47,346 nucleotides of DNA. Origin: Oligoflexia bacterium (GTDB lineage Bacteria > Bdellovibrionota > UBA1018). Below the pieces are notes generated by a model. It had not been told where the DNA came from. It did no database searches and saw only the letters and a list, made by a program, of their open reading frames with translations. The position numbers and the translations under genes are program-made. Position 1 is the first letter of the stretch. The number at the start of each line of letters is the position of its first letter. Below, piece after piece: positions 33,815 through 41,954 of the stretch. The DNA lies in the NCBI GenBank assembly GCA_903881565.1, contig CAIRTR010000146.1, positions 1 through 47,346 of the forward strand, written 5' to 3'.

Positions 33815-34135
33815 CTAATCGGCATTTTGAGGAGGGGCAAATCTCGGATAGCGCTTGATTCGCTTAGCGGCAAACTGATTCTTGTCACTATATACTTTCA
33901 AAACGCGCAGGGCCATGAACGGCTCGTCTTTTTTCTTGAGCAGCAGGATGCGACCGACCTGCGGACTCTTCTGCTCGACATCATCAAAGAGAAACACTCT
34001 TGAGGAGCGGCTCTGTTTTGCGACCAAAATGGGAAAGGTATGTGCCGCAATAGGTGCCTCCTCTGCAACCGCGATTGCAGAGAACGAAAAAAGGACTATA
34101 CTCCAAATCAATGAGATCCATCTTTGCAAAGTCAT
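33815..34135 (-). CDS. Secreted N-terminal segment, interrupted by an in-frame TAG
   Basis: The 106-aa product has a signal peptide (WISLIWSIVLFSFSAIAVAEEA) and a small beta domain (FPILVAKQSRSSRVFLFDDV, VGRILLLKKKDEPFMALRVLKVY, RYPRFAPP). It ends at TAG (33815-33817). The downstream barrel frame continues in phase after nine codons (FIAIEKLSD). The combined product would be signal peptide, KOW-like small domain, acidic linker and barrel. Read alone, this half is a short periplasmic protein. The start at 34135 overlaps the divergent TPR gene by 25 bp. Confidence 0.65.
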   Translation of the reverse strand: MTLQRWISLIWSIVLFSFSAIAVAEEAPIAAHTFPILVAKQSRSSRVFLFDDVEQKSPQVGRILLLKKKDEPFMALRVLKVYSDKNQFAAKRIKRYPRFAPPQNAD

Positions 34136-35163
34136 ATTCTACTGATTCTAGCTTAACTGGAGTACGCGGCTCTGTCGAGGCGGCGATTACAATCGGGCTG
34201 TTGTTTTTTTGCCTCTTCCATGGACTCGCGAGAGCCGAAGAAGACACGCTGGAAGCGCACCTCCTGATTTCGAAGAAGAAATGGCCTGAAGCCGCGATTG
34301 TTTTGAAGAGCATTTTGAAGAAAAACCCTGAAAACACCGCGATTACGATCGATCTGGCCCGCGCGCTGTTTTATCAAGGCCGGAGGGAAGAAGCTTTGGG
34401 GATCCTCGGAGCAACTCTTGCGCGAGAAAAACCGGCCCAACAAAAAATACTGATCCGACAAAGCCGGGTTTTATCGAGGACGTTTCTAAAAGCCGAGAGT
34501 TTTCAAATTTTCCAAGATGGGGTCAATCTCATGGTTGCCTCGCGCTTTCGACAAGCCAGAGAGCGCCTGGAGAAGGCCTTGACGGCAGAACCTGATAACG
34601 TCGAAATCCTCACTCGCCTAGGGCAGTGCGTCCTTTTGGATGGGGATCCAGATAGTGCTGCTGAGCGCTTAAGAACCGCCCGAAGACTCAATCCGTTTGA
34701 ACCTGAAATAAGTCTGTGGCTCGGGCGCGCTCTTTTTCAACGAGGGGAGCAGGAGTTGGCGCTAAAAGAGCTCGGACTTGCGCAACAGGAACTTCCAGGG
34801 GCGCAAACGCCCGTACTTTGGCTTTCCGAATCGCTCGCGATGAGTCCCAAACCTCAAACGGAACTTGAGATTCTGGAAAAAGACCTCAATTCGAACCCCC
34901 TGCATCTGGATGTATCACTGGCCATTGCGAGGTTTCATCTTCACTTCGCATCTTCAAACCAGATCCTAGGACTACAAGAAGCTCGCAAGGACCTGCTCGT
35001 GACTTCGAGTCGCATTGAAAAGGCCGTGTTTTACGAGAATCCACGCTTAGTCGGTGAACTCGGGTTTGAGCCAGGAAAATCCTCAGGGGAATTCAAAGCC
35101 GAAGTCGAAAAACTCATTCAACAGGTTGAAAAGAAGATTCAGGAACTTTCGAAACCGAGCTAA
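34111..35163 (+). CDS. Exported TPR protein
   Basis: The 350-aa product starts at the ATG at 34111. A 35-residue leader carries a hydrophobic segment (AAITIGLLFFCLFHGLARAEED), likely a signal peptide or anchor. TPR repeats follow: EAHLLISKKKWPEAAIVLKSILKKNPENTAITIDLARALFYQG, FRQARERLEKALTAEPDNVEILTRLGQ, DSAAERLRTARRLNPFEPEISLWLG and ELALKELGLAQQELPG. A helical C-terminus ends VEKLIQQVEKKIQEL. The role is presumably protein assembly in the envelope. An earlier start at 34054 would extend into the opposite gene. The two genes overlap head to head by 25 bp, so their promoters lie inside each other's coding DNA. Confidence 0.8.
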   Translation: MRSIFAKSYSTDSSLTGVRGSVEAAITIGLLFFCLFHGLARAEEDTLEAHLLISKKKWPEAAIVLKSILKKNPENTAITIDLARALFYQGRREEALGILGATLAREKPAQQKILIRQSRVLSRTFLKAESFQIFQDGVNLMVASRFRQARERLEKALTAEPDNVEILTRLGQCVLLDGDPDSAAERLRTARRLNPFEPEISLWLGRALFQRGEQELALKELGLAQQELPGAQTPVLWLSESLAMSPKPQTELEILEKDLNSNPLHLDVSLAIARFHLHFASSNQILGLQEARKDLLVTSSRIEKAVFYENPRLVGELGFEPGKSSGEFKAEVEKLIQQVEKKIQELSKPS

Positions 35164-35196
35164 AAAAAAGGCAGGGAACCTTTCGGCGCCCCGCCT
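35162..35196 (-). terminator. Rho-independent terminator of citrate synthase
   Basis: On the minus strand, AGGCGGGG (35189-35196) pairs with CCCTGCCT (35169-35176) through an 8-bp stem with one G-U pair. The loop is 12 bases and a run of eight T follows (35162-35169). It ends the citrate synthase transcript, which stops 29 bp upstream, and it begins at the end of the convergent TPR gene. Confidence 0.85.
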
Positions 35197-35224
35197 CTTC
35201 AAATCAAATAAGTTCTAGCTAACT

Positions 35225-36553
35225 TTAGGTTAGATTGCGTCCGCCTTCAGCAGCCCATTTTTCAAGCATATTCAGCGTAACCGATTTAGGACGCTCAAGG
35301 GCATAACCCAAGCCGCGATCCCATACGATGTTCGCCATCACACCCAGTGCGCGGCCCACACCGAAAAGTACGGTGTAGAAGTCGTACTCCGTCAGACCAT
35401 AATGCCATTGAATGACGCCCGATTGAGCATCGACATTTGGCCAAGGATTCTTGGTCTTACCATGTTCGGTAAGAACGCCAGGAGCCACTTTGTAAATGAT
35501 GTTGACGAGCTTGAACATCTCATCATTGGGCAAGTGCTTTTCACAGAATTCCATTTGAGACGTGTAACGAGGATCCGTCTTGCGAAGCACGGCATGACCG
35601 TAGCCTGGTACGACTTGACCTGCATTGAGCGTGTCCCAAAGGAACTTCTTGATTTCATCGGCGTTCGGAGCTTTGCCGCCCATCTTCTTCATCACGTCTT
35701 GAATCCAACGCAACACTTCTTGGTTAGCCAAGCCGTGCAGAGGTCCTGCAAGACCGTTCAAACCAGCGGAGAAGCTGTAGTAGGCATCCGAAAGCGCGCT
35801 AGCCACGAGGTGAGTCGTGTGAGCCGATACGTTTCCGGATTCGTGATCAGAGTGAAGGATAAAATACATTCTGGCCACATCGTCATAGGGTTTCGGAATC
35901 CCCATCATATGCGCGAAGTTTCCGCCGAAATCCAAATCTTTGTTTGGCGCAATCGGGGTATCCCCTTTGTACTTGTAGCGATAAATGAAAGCCGCAATCT
36001 CAGGCAGGCATGCAATGAGGTTGGTGGCATCTTCATACATCGGATCCCAATATTCGGTCTTCTTCATGCCTTCAGCGTAGCGCTTAGCGAATACCGACTC
36101 GCCTTGCATCGTCAATACGGCCGTGGAGAACAGGGTCATGGGATGAGCATTGGCGGGCATCTTGCGAAGCACATCAAATACATATTGAGGGACTTTTGCG
36201 CGAGCTTTGAAATCTTTTACAACTTCAAGTGTCTGCTCCATCGTAGGAATTTCGCCGGTGAGAAGGAAATACCAAAAGCCTTCTACGTACGGGTATTCAG
36301 CGCCTGGAACTTTTGGCAGAGCTGCAAAAGTTTCGGGAATAGTTTTGCCGCGAAAACGGATTCCTTCTTGTGGATCAAGATAGGAAATATCTGTGACCAA
36401 ACAACGCACGTCGCGCGCGCCGCCAATGGCTTGGTCAATCGTCACTTGATCGATGACGACTTTGCCTAATTCTTTGGTGAGTTTAGTGACCCGAGGAATT
36501 TCCGCTTTGATTTTCTCGGCAAGTTTTTCTTTTAATCCCGATGATGCAGCCAT
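35225..36553 (-). CDS. gltA: Citrate synthase, mitochondrial-type
   Basis: The 442-aa product joins oxaloacetate and acetyl-CoA to citrate, the entry step of the TCA cycle. Catalytic residues are intact: His273 (GLAGPLHGLANQEV), His320 (VVPGYGHAVLRKTDPRY) and Asp375 (KNPWPNVDAQSG), numbers that nearly coincide with the pig heart enzyme (274, 320, 375). ITVDQAIGGARDV-like and LDPQEGIRFRGKTIPE segments, and HSDHESGNVSAHTTHL, are those of the eukaryotic mitochondrial group and not of the E. coli GltA group. AAAGGA precedes the ATG. The divergent deoxynucleoside kinase gene shares the 220-bp upstream region. Confidence 0.95.
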   Translation of the reverse strand: MAASSGLKEKLAEKIKAEIPRVTKLTKELGKVVIDQVTIDQAIGGARDVRCLVTDISYLDPQEGIRFRGKTIPETFAALPKVPGAEYPYVEGFWYFLLTGEIPTMEQTLEVVKDFKARAKVPQYVFDVLRKMPANAHPMTLFSTAVLTMQGESVFAKRYAEGMKKTEYWDPMYEDATNLIACLPEIAAFIYRYKYKGDTPIAPNKDLDFGGNFAHMMGIPKPYDDVARMYFILHSDHESGNVSAHTTHLVASALSDAYYSFSAGLNGLAGPLHGLANQEVLRWIQDVMKKMGGKAPNADEIKKFLWDTLNAGQVVPGYGHAVLRKTDPRYTSQMEFCEKHLPNDEMFKLVNIIYKVAPGVLTEHGKTKNPWPNVDAQSGVIQWHYGLTEYDFYTVLFGVGRALGVMANIVWDRGLGYALERPKSVTLNMLEKWAAEGGRNLT

Positions 36554-36704
36554 ACAAAGACTATCCTTTCTTTAGGGTGATAAATTTCTGAACCCCTGAA
36601 CATTCAAAGACAATTTGACTAAAACAGTAAAAGCGTACACTAGAATATCGAAATTTTGAAAAAAAAGATTAGGAAAAAAAAGGTGGGTTTTGGGTTATCG
36701 CAGC

Positions 36705-36734
36705 TTGACTAACCAAGTGCCCTCGCCCTATTAC
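36705..36734 (+). promoter_or_regulatory. Candidate promoter of the deoxynucleoside kinase gene
   Basis: TTGACT (36705-36710), an 18-bp spacer and TATTAC (36729-36734) lie 40 bp before the TTG start of the kinase gene. The -35 matches consensus in five of six bases, the -10 in four. The region upstream to 36553 is AT-rich, with a second TTGACT at about 36613 that lacks a well-spaced -10. Confidence 0.45.
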
Positions 36735-36773
36735 CAAAGAAAGATCATTGGGCAGTATTCGGGGGGGTAGTGC

Positions 36774-37463
36774 TTGGCTAACGAAAAAATTTTCATCGCC
36801 GTGGCAGGAAACATTGGAACCGGTAAGACGACTTTGACCAATATGTTGTCAAAGAAGTTTGGCTGGACACCTCATTTTGAGGCGGTTGCCGACAACCCCT
36901 ATTTATCTGATTTTTATGCAGATATGAGCCGTTGGTCCTTCCCATTACAGGTTTTTTTCCTGACTAACCGCTTCCGCGCTCATCAAGACGTGTCGCAGGG
37001 CACGAATAGCGCGATTCAGGATCGCAGCATTTATGAAGACGCCAATATTTTTGCCCGCAACCTCGTTGACCAGGGTAAAATGGAGAAGCGCGACTACCAA
37101 AACTACCTCGATCTTTATAACACGATGTGTGAGTTTCTCACCCCTCCAGACCTAGTTATTTACTTAAGAAAATCTTTACCCAAACTCAAAGAACGCATCG
37201 CAATTCGCGGACGTGATTTTGAGAAGAACATTCCGGATGAATATTTGAGGGATCTCAATCGTTACTATAACGATTGGATGGATAGTTACGACTTGGGCAA
37301 CAAACTCATCATCGATAGCGATGATTTGGATTTCCTTCATAATCCTGCTGATTTTGAAAAAATCACCCAGATGATTGTGGGCGGCCTGGATCAGCGTGAC
37401 GTGTTCTTGGAATCAAGACTATTGGAAAACATGACGAGCGGACAGGAATCCGTTCGCCTCTAG
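36774..37463 (+). CDS. Deoxynucleoside kinase
   Basis: The 229-aa product phosphorylates deoxynucleosides (probably deoxyadenosine/deoxyguanosine) at the 5' position with ATP in nucleotide salvage. The P-loop is VAGNIGTGKTTL. HFEAVADNPYLSDFYADMSRWSFPLQVFFLTNRF is the substrate-binding segment, IQDRSIYEDANIFARNL the DRS/E motif, and IYLRKSLPKLKERIAIRGRDFEKNI the arginine-rich lid. This is the dGK/dCK family as seen in Bacillus-type kinases. The start is a TTG (36774) after a run of seven G; no ATG fits the P-loop better. The gene's end overlaps the convergent 719-residue protein gene by 4 bp. Confidence 0.9.
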   Translation: MANEKIFIAVAGNIGTGKTTLTNMLSKKFGWTPHFEAVADNPYLSDFYADMSRWSFPLQVFFLTNRFRAHQDVSQGTNSAIQDRSIYEDANIFARNLVDQGKMEKRDYQNYLDLYNTMCEFLTPPDLVIYLRKSLPKLKERIAIRGRDFEKNIPDEYLRDLNRYYNDWMDSYDLGNKLIIDSDDLDFLHNPADFEKITQMIVGGLDQRDVFLESRLLENMTSGQESVRL

Positions 37464-39619
37464 AACTTCATTTCAAATCCGCCATTGCCGTAAAAGAGCA
37501 TGCCATCTTCTTCGTTTCTAGATTCTCGCACACCCGCGCCCGCGCGAACGTTGACGGGATAACGAAAACCATTGATCGCGTGTTGAACTGCAATTTCCCC
37601 AAAGCGTTCTGATCCTTCGGTAAAAGCGGGATCATCGGAGTTTGTGCGTCCGCCGGCTTTGATCTTCACAGCAGTGTCTTCGTTCATGTAACCTATTTCG
37701 GCAAGCAGTTTAGGCCCAAAGTAATCCAATAACACGGCCGTAGACGCAATGAGGTACGAGCGCCCCTCGGGAGTTTTGGAAAGTTCGTAGCGCCCTTCGG
37801 CGGTCAAAATGAGATCATTGATATAGGGCCGAATCGAACTCACCTCAGCTCTTCGAACATCAGAGCCGCCAAACATGGTTCCAACTTGTGCGCGCAATGC
37901 TCCCACCGTTTTATCTTTTTCGGGATTGCCAATTTGAACTTCGCCGCCAATCTTCGAATCTAAGGAACCGTAAATGCGATTGTACCAACTATACTTCGAG
38001 TCACCTGAGCTAGCAGGAGAAACAAAACCCAAAATCGCATCCGTAGTCGCATCTATCTTTGCCCTAATCTGATCCTTGTAAAGATTGTAATAGGGGCTGC
38101 TGATGACATGTTGAAGGCGGTTATAGAAAACATCAAAGTTTCGCGTCGATTCGTGAGCGTACACAGTTCCAAAACGAAGTTTTTGTCGCTCTGATTGATA
38201 CAGATTTGAGGTGAGTGCGGCCCCTGCATAATCATTACCTAAAGAATCCTTTGCCATAAATGCCCTGGCCGACGTGTTTTTGCTGAGTTCAATATTTACC
38301 GCACCCAAAGAAGACGACGCCTTTGCGAAAGGATTAATATTAGAAACTCCTGAGGCTTCAGACATGATTTTCCCAAGCTCACTAGGCACCTTTTTGACCA
38401 GGCGACCTCCGGGAAGGTAAATCATATACTCGGTGGTTACGTCACTTTTGCCCTGATAGAGCAACGTGCCCCCTTCGCCGCCTTGTTCGCGAGTCAGAGC
38501 ATCGTAATTTAGCTTGTAGTACTTCTTGGGCGAATTGGGATCTTGCGTAATCACGGTTGTGTGCCAAGCACTCGTAGTAGCATGTGCAACGATGTAGGTT
38601 TCCTTGAAACCCATGGCATTTAGGATGAGTCCCTGACCACTAGCGATGTCGCGACAAACCCCGGCAAATTTTTGATCCGGCTCTGTAATGCCAAATCCGA
38701 TCCCGTTCGTGCGATTGCGATTTTCTGCGCTTAATAGTCCCGAAAGAGTGACAACTCCACCCGCGTTTGGGCCCCCATTGGTTCGACCGAAATCATAGTT
38801 TTGAGCAAATATTTGACCGATTTTCTGCACCAAAAGGAGTTTGGCGTCGGTCGACAGGGACGCGGTCTCCTTGCTAATCATCGCAAGTGCTTTGGTCTCA
38901 TCCGCATAGGTAAACATTTTATCCGAAATCACGCTCACTCTGAGCTGCTCTGCCTCGGACACAGGCCCCAGATAAGAAGGTCCAAAGGATAAACCCAAGC
39001 CATAAAGGCCTGATTCCAAACCTGCTTGAATTTTTTTGACCGTATCATCTACTGAATTGTCCGCAACGAATCGATTATAGGACTTGGCTTTCGATGCCTT
39101 CTTAAAAGCATCCATGCAGGCAGGGGGAATGGACATTCCGTAACCGCCACCTGGACTTTTTTGAGCCGCCAGGCAATCGTAATAGGGTTGAATCACTTGC
39201 TGGGCGTAAATACTGCGGGGACTATTCGAATCAAGATCATTTGGGACTGAGTCTGACGAGAGAGGTGGCACTACTGATTTGCCCAACAATTTTCTCACGA
39301 CCACCGAGTTTTCCAGCTTCTCAGGACAATTCTTTTTTAGAAGTTCTTGTGAGTCTCCCGCTAGTTTCAGCGCTCCAAATTCTCGCGCGTTGAGCGCGAA
39401 ACTATCCCCCGCGTCCACGCCAAAGCGGCTGGCAAATTCGAGATTGAGTTTGCTGTAGCTTGCGATTTCGGCAAGGAGCGGAACGTTTTTGCAGGGACAA
39501 TTCGTCGAAGTAATGGCGGGCGAAGTGGGCTTCTCCCCTAAAGTGTCGGAGGCGAAGCTTGTCATAGCGATATGCGTCACAAAAAGGGCAATCGTAGTGA
39601 TTTTAACCACGCGGTCCAT
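37460..39619 (-). CDS. Large secreted transglutaminase-like protein with C-terminal barrel-like part
   Basis: The 719-aa product starts at 39619 with a signal peptide (MDRVVKITTIALFVTHIAMTSFASD). A cysteine-bearing region (STNCPCKNVP) and a long helical part follow. A central transglutaminase-like triad is visible: KFAGVCRDIASGQG (Cys322), TTSAWHTTVITQ (His353) and KYYKLNYDALT (Asp373). The last 250 residues alternate strands (GGEVQIGNPE, DLILTAEGRYEL, LLAEIGYM, AVKIKAGGRT, YPVNVRAGAGVRES) and end GNGGFEMKF, a Phe-terminated outer-membrane-barrel-like signature. I recognise no named family. An ATG at 39670 is less likely because its leader lacks signal character. The gene converges on the kinase gene. 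Confidence 0.75.
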   Translation of the reverse strand: MDRVVKITTIALFVTHIAMTSFASDTLGEKPTSPAITSTNCPCKNVPLLAEIASYSKLNLEFASRFGVDAGDSFALNAREFGALKLAGDSQELLKKNCPEKLENSVVVRKLLGKSVVPPLSSDSVPNDLDSNSPRSIYAQQVIQPYYDCLAAQKSPGGGYGMSIPPACMDAFKKASKAKSYNRFVADNSVDDTVKKIQAGLESGLYGLGLSFGPSYLGPVSEAEQLRVSVISDKMFTYADETKALAMISKETASLSTDAKLLLVQKIGQIFAQNYDFGRTNGGPNAGGVVTLSGLLSAENRNRTNGIGFGITEPDQKFAGVCRDIASGQGLILNAMGFKETYIVAHATTSAWHTTVITQDPNSPKKYYKLNYDALTREQGGEGGTLLYQGKSDVTTEYMIYLPGGRLVKKVPSELGKIMSEASGVSNINPFAKASSSLGAVNIELSKNTSARAFMAKDSLGNDYAGAALTSNLYQSERQKLRFGTVYAHESTRNFDVFYNRLQHVISSPYYNLYKDQIRAKIDATTDAILGFVSPASSGDSKYSWYNRIYGSLDSKIGGEVQIGNPEKDKTVGALRAQVGTMFGGSDVRRAEVSSIRPYINDLILTAEGRYELSKTPEGRSYLIASTAVLLDYFGPKLLAEIGYMNEDTAVKIKAGGRTNSDDPAFTEGSERFGEIAVQHAINGFRYPVNVRAGAGVRESRNEEDGMLFYGNGGFEMKF

Positions 39620-39764
39620 ACATACTTGTCGGCGACCGACTGAGGATCTTGAATTAAGTGCAATTGGCAATTAATTGACGGGTAGAATTTTCATTATCCA
39701 GTTATCGGAATTGATGGGAATGGAATACTTTTCTTCGGACATAAAGCTAGGATAAAGTACCTAT

Positions 39765-40004
39765 ATGAGTCCTACCGTTTTCAAAATTGGGAGCTACCGG
39801 TTTTTCTTTTTCTCCCGTGAAGAATCCCGAATGCATATCCATATTTCCTGCCCTGAAGGCGAAGCAAAATTTTGGCTTGCCCCGGTAGTCGCACTTGCGC
39901 AGCACACCGGACTATCTACAAAGCAGCTCCGTGAACTCCAAAAAATTATCGAGGAACGAAATCATGAAATCGCAAAAGCGTGGAAAAAGCACTTCCTCAC
40001 CTGA
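39765..40004 (+). CDS. DUF4160 protein
   Basis: The 79-aa product matches the DUF4160 pattern: MSPTVFKIGSYRFFFFSREESRMHIHISCPEGEAKFWLAP, a short strand-rich domain with HIHI, and a helical end (LSTKQLRELQKIIEERNHEIAKAWKKHF). Such proteins occur next to DUF2442 genes in small toxin-antitoxin-like or mobile modules; the biochemical function is unknown. The following DUF2442 gene overlaps its end by 41 bp. Confidence 0.85.
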   Translation: MSPTVFKIGSYRFFFFSREESRMHIHISCPEGEAKFWLAPVVALAQHTGLSTKQLRELQKIIEERNHEIAKAWKKHFLT

Positions 40005-40227
40005 GGTTCTCAATATTTCTAAAAATGGCGTTTGGCTATTGGTCAATAATCTGGAGTATTTCCTCCCACACACTCATTTCCCTTGGTTTATGGATGCAAC
40101 TGTTTCGGAAATTTCCAACATTCAACTTTTCCACGGCGAACACCTTCATTGGCCAGATCTGGATGTCGACCTTGAAGTAACTTCTTTGGACAAGCTGGAA
40201 AGTTATCCGCTCGTTTATAAAAAATAG
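39964..40227 (+). CDS. DUF2442 protein
   Basis: From the ATG at 39964 the product is 87 aa: a basic leader (MKSQKRGKSTSSPEV) then the DUF2442 core NGVWLLVNNLEYFLPHTHFPWFMDATVSEISNI, with a HLHWPDLDVDLEV motif and YPLVYKK end. GAGGAACGAAATC gives a ribosome site in the right place. The longer frame from 39895 would lie within the DUF4160 gene and is not favoured. The function is unknown; the pair is a probable two-gene module. Confidence 0.85.
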   Translation: MKSQKRGKSTSSPEVLNISKNGVWLLVNNLEYFLPHTHFPWFMDATVSEISNIQLFHGEHLHWPDLDVDLEVTSLDKLESYPLVYKK

Positions 40228-40248
40228 AATGAGGCCCGCTCGCTAAAC

Positions 40249-40650
40249 TCACTTCCCCTGAGCAGCAGCACTCAAGCTGCCTGAATCGATCATCGAACCA
40301 TCCGAAAAAAGACAAAAACTATTTTCGGCCCCCGCCTCATTTGAGCCAATGACAACACTGCCACCCAGTTTCTTGCGACAAATTGGAGAGCCAGGGTTTG
40401 TGCCCCTCTCTAGAAGTTCTGGATCCAGACCGCGCAAAGTCGCTTTTGAAAGCGCGCGAAATGCCTCGCAGTCTACGTTCCCCTTTTTTGAAAAACATTT
40501 TTCACTGAGCGTATAATTCTGATCGGGCAAATGAACGAAGACCTGCTTCTTACCATCAATCGTAAAGATCCATCGTCGCTGCGGGGCGGGCTCTGAGGCA
40601 AAACTCGGCGACATACAAAAAAGAATGGCGACCCAAAGAGTATTATTCAT
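40249..40650 (-). CDS. Secreted DUF333-like protein
   Basis: The 133-aa product has a signal peptide (MNNTLWVAILFCMSPSFASE). The C-terminal part is NPGSPICRKKLGGSVVIGSNEAGAENSFCLFSDGSMIDSGSL, which resembles DUF333 (NPASxxCxxxGG...CxFxDG), a small secreted domain found in putative haemolysins and lysozyme inhibitors. The match is by pattern only. Its ATG lies directly after the TGA of the frameshifted papain-like gene, which shows that the two belong together in one operon. Confidence 0.7.
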   Translation of the reverse strand: MNNTLWVAILFCMSPSFASEPAPQRRWIFTIDGKKQVFVHLPDQNYTLSEKCFSKKGNVDCEAFRALSKATLRGLDPELLERGTNPGSPICRKKLGGSVVIGSNEAGAENSFCLFSDGSMIDSGSLSAAAQGK

Positions 40651-41714
40651 TCAGGGCCCCTTAGAGGTCGTCACACTAAATGTATTTGGCAGGAGCGTAG
40701 CGGCATCTACCCAAAATCCGCCCGTTCCTTGGCCACTGGCGTCCTTGTCACATTCCCATTTTTTATAGAAGCTACAACTTGTTCCCCAGGTATTGCGTAC
40801 GAGGTACTGACATTTGCCGCCTTGCTGACGTCTCCCCACAACCAAAGAGACGTGATTTCCGCAGTCCTGAAGTTTCTCAAAGGTCTTCACTTTAGAAACG
40901 AGCTTGATGTTATCCATATAGGGAATCGCGCCTTCATACTCGGTGATTCCGCGATAGCTTGCTCCCTCATAGATTAGTTTACTGCAATAACCAACAGCAA
41001 CGGGTTGCGCCTTAGTTCCTCGATTGAGTTGTCCTGTGCAAGCAGATTCTTAATTTTTGCATCTGAAGGAATCAGTTCCGCCGGCATCTGCCAATCCTTC
41101 ATGCACGACTTCACCGCATCTGACTCTGATTGAAGTTTTCCTTGAATTCGCGCATCTGCGTCGGAGGGTTCCGTCGCAACACTCACCACCCGATCAAGAA
41201 AGGAGCGCTTGGAGTTGCCAAGACGATCAAAGCGCGCAGCAAATCCCCTCATTTTCATATCGAGCACATAGTCATGGTAGTCATCAAAATACCCTTGAAG
41301 CTTTTTGATATAGGCTTTCGAACTTAATCCACCATAGGATTCCTGCACAAAACGTTGATCGCACGATCCGTTGGCTCGAAGATAATTAATCGCATCGGCT
41401 TCATAACCTCCCTCGAAGTCAGTGGGAAACAAAGTCGTCGAAGCGGATCCAATCGCCGCCTCAATGCCAGAAGTTCGAAATTTGTAATTGGTGTCGCCAT
41501 GGCTAAATCGATAGGCGTCAACCATCTGAGCAGCCGTATACGCGTAACAAGTACCAATCCCGTCTTGATCCAAGGCTGACACATGCTCCATTGCCCCTCC
41601 GGGTGCGTCCATACGCATGGGAGTGCATTCCGAAGAAGCATAGACTCGGGAAACGGAAACCGCGAAGCTCAGCGCGATACTTAAGTGCCATGTTTTAGCG
41701 ATAAACTTATTCAA
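40651..41714 (-). pseudogene. Frameshifted papain-like (C1A) secreted protein
   Basis: The N-terminal frame (40974-41714) starts with a signal peptide (WHLSIALSFAVSVSRVYAS) and carries ALDQDGIGTCYAYTAAQMVDAYRFSHGD, the papain Gln/Cys segment. It then runs into RRNPLLLVIAVN and a stop. The second frame, one base shifted, continues as TKAQPVAVGYCSKLIYEG, with CGNHVSLVVGRR (catalytic His) and CQYLVRNTWGTSC (catalytic Asn), to 40651. KAQPVAVGYC matches KAQQPVGIAFC in the intact homologue at 16618-17655, so a one-base change between about 41005 and 41035 splits the gene. It may be inactive, a sequencing error, or less likely programmed. Confidence 0.8.
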
Positions 41715-41954
41715 ATGCGGACTCCCTCTTAGAATCGTAACACGCTAAAAACACTGAGGAAAGATCGGCACATTATTCCTATAGCTGCTCATCGCTGACC
41801 CATCCGGAGACATCCATTATGACGCACCAGACAAACTCAGCGAAACACCACAGTTTCCCCAAAAAACCTAAAGTTCCCTCAACTTTCGACCGATACTTCT
41901 TACAAGAGACGGTGAAACGTGTGTCTTTTTGCCCTCTCTGGGAGGCGATCACAG

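Noticed and set aside
35402-36469. 355-codon open frame antisense to citrate synthase
   Set aside because: It lies fully inside the citrate synthase gene on the other strand, has no recognisable domain, and long antisense frames arise from the third-base bias of the true gene.
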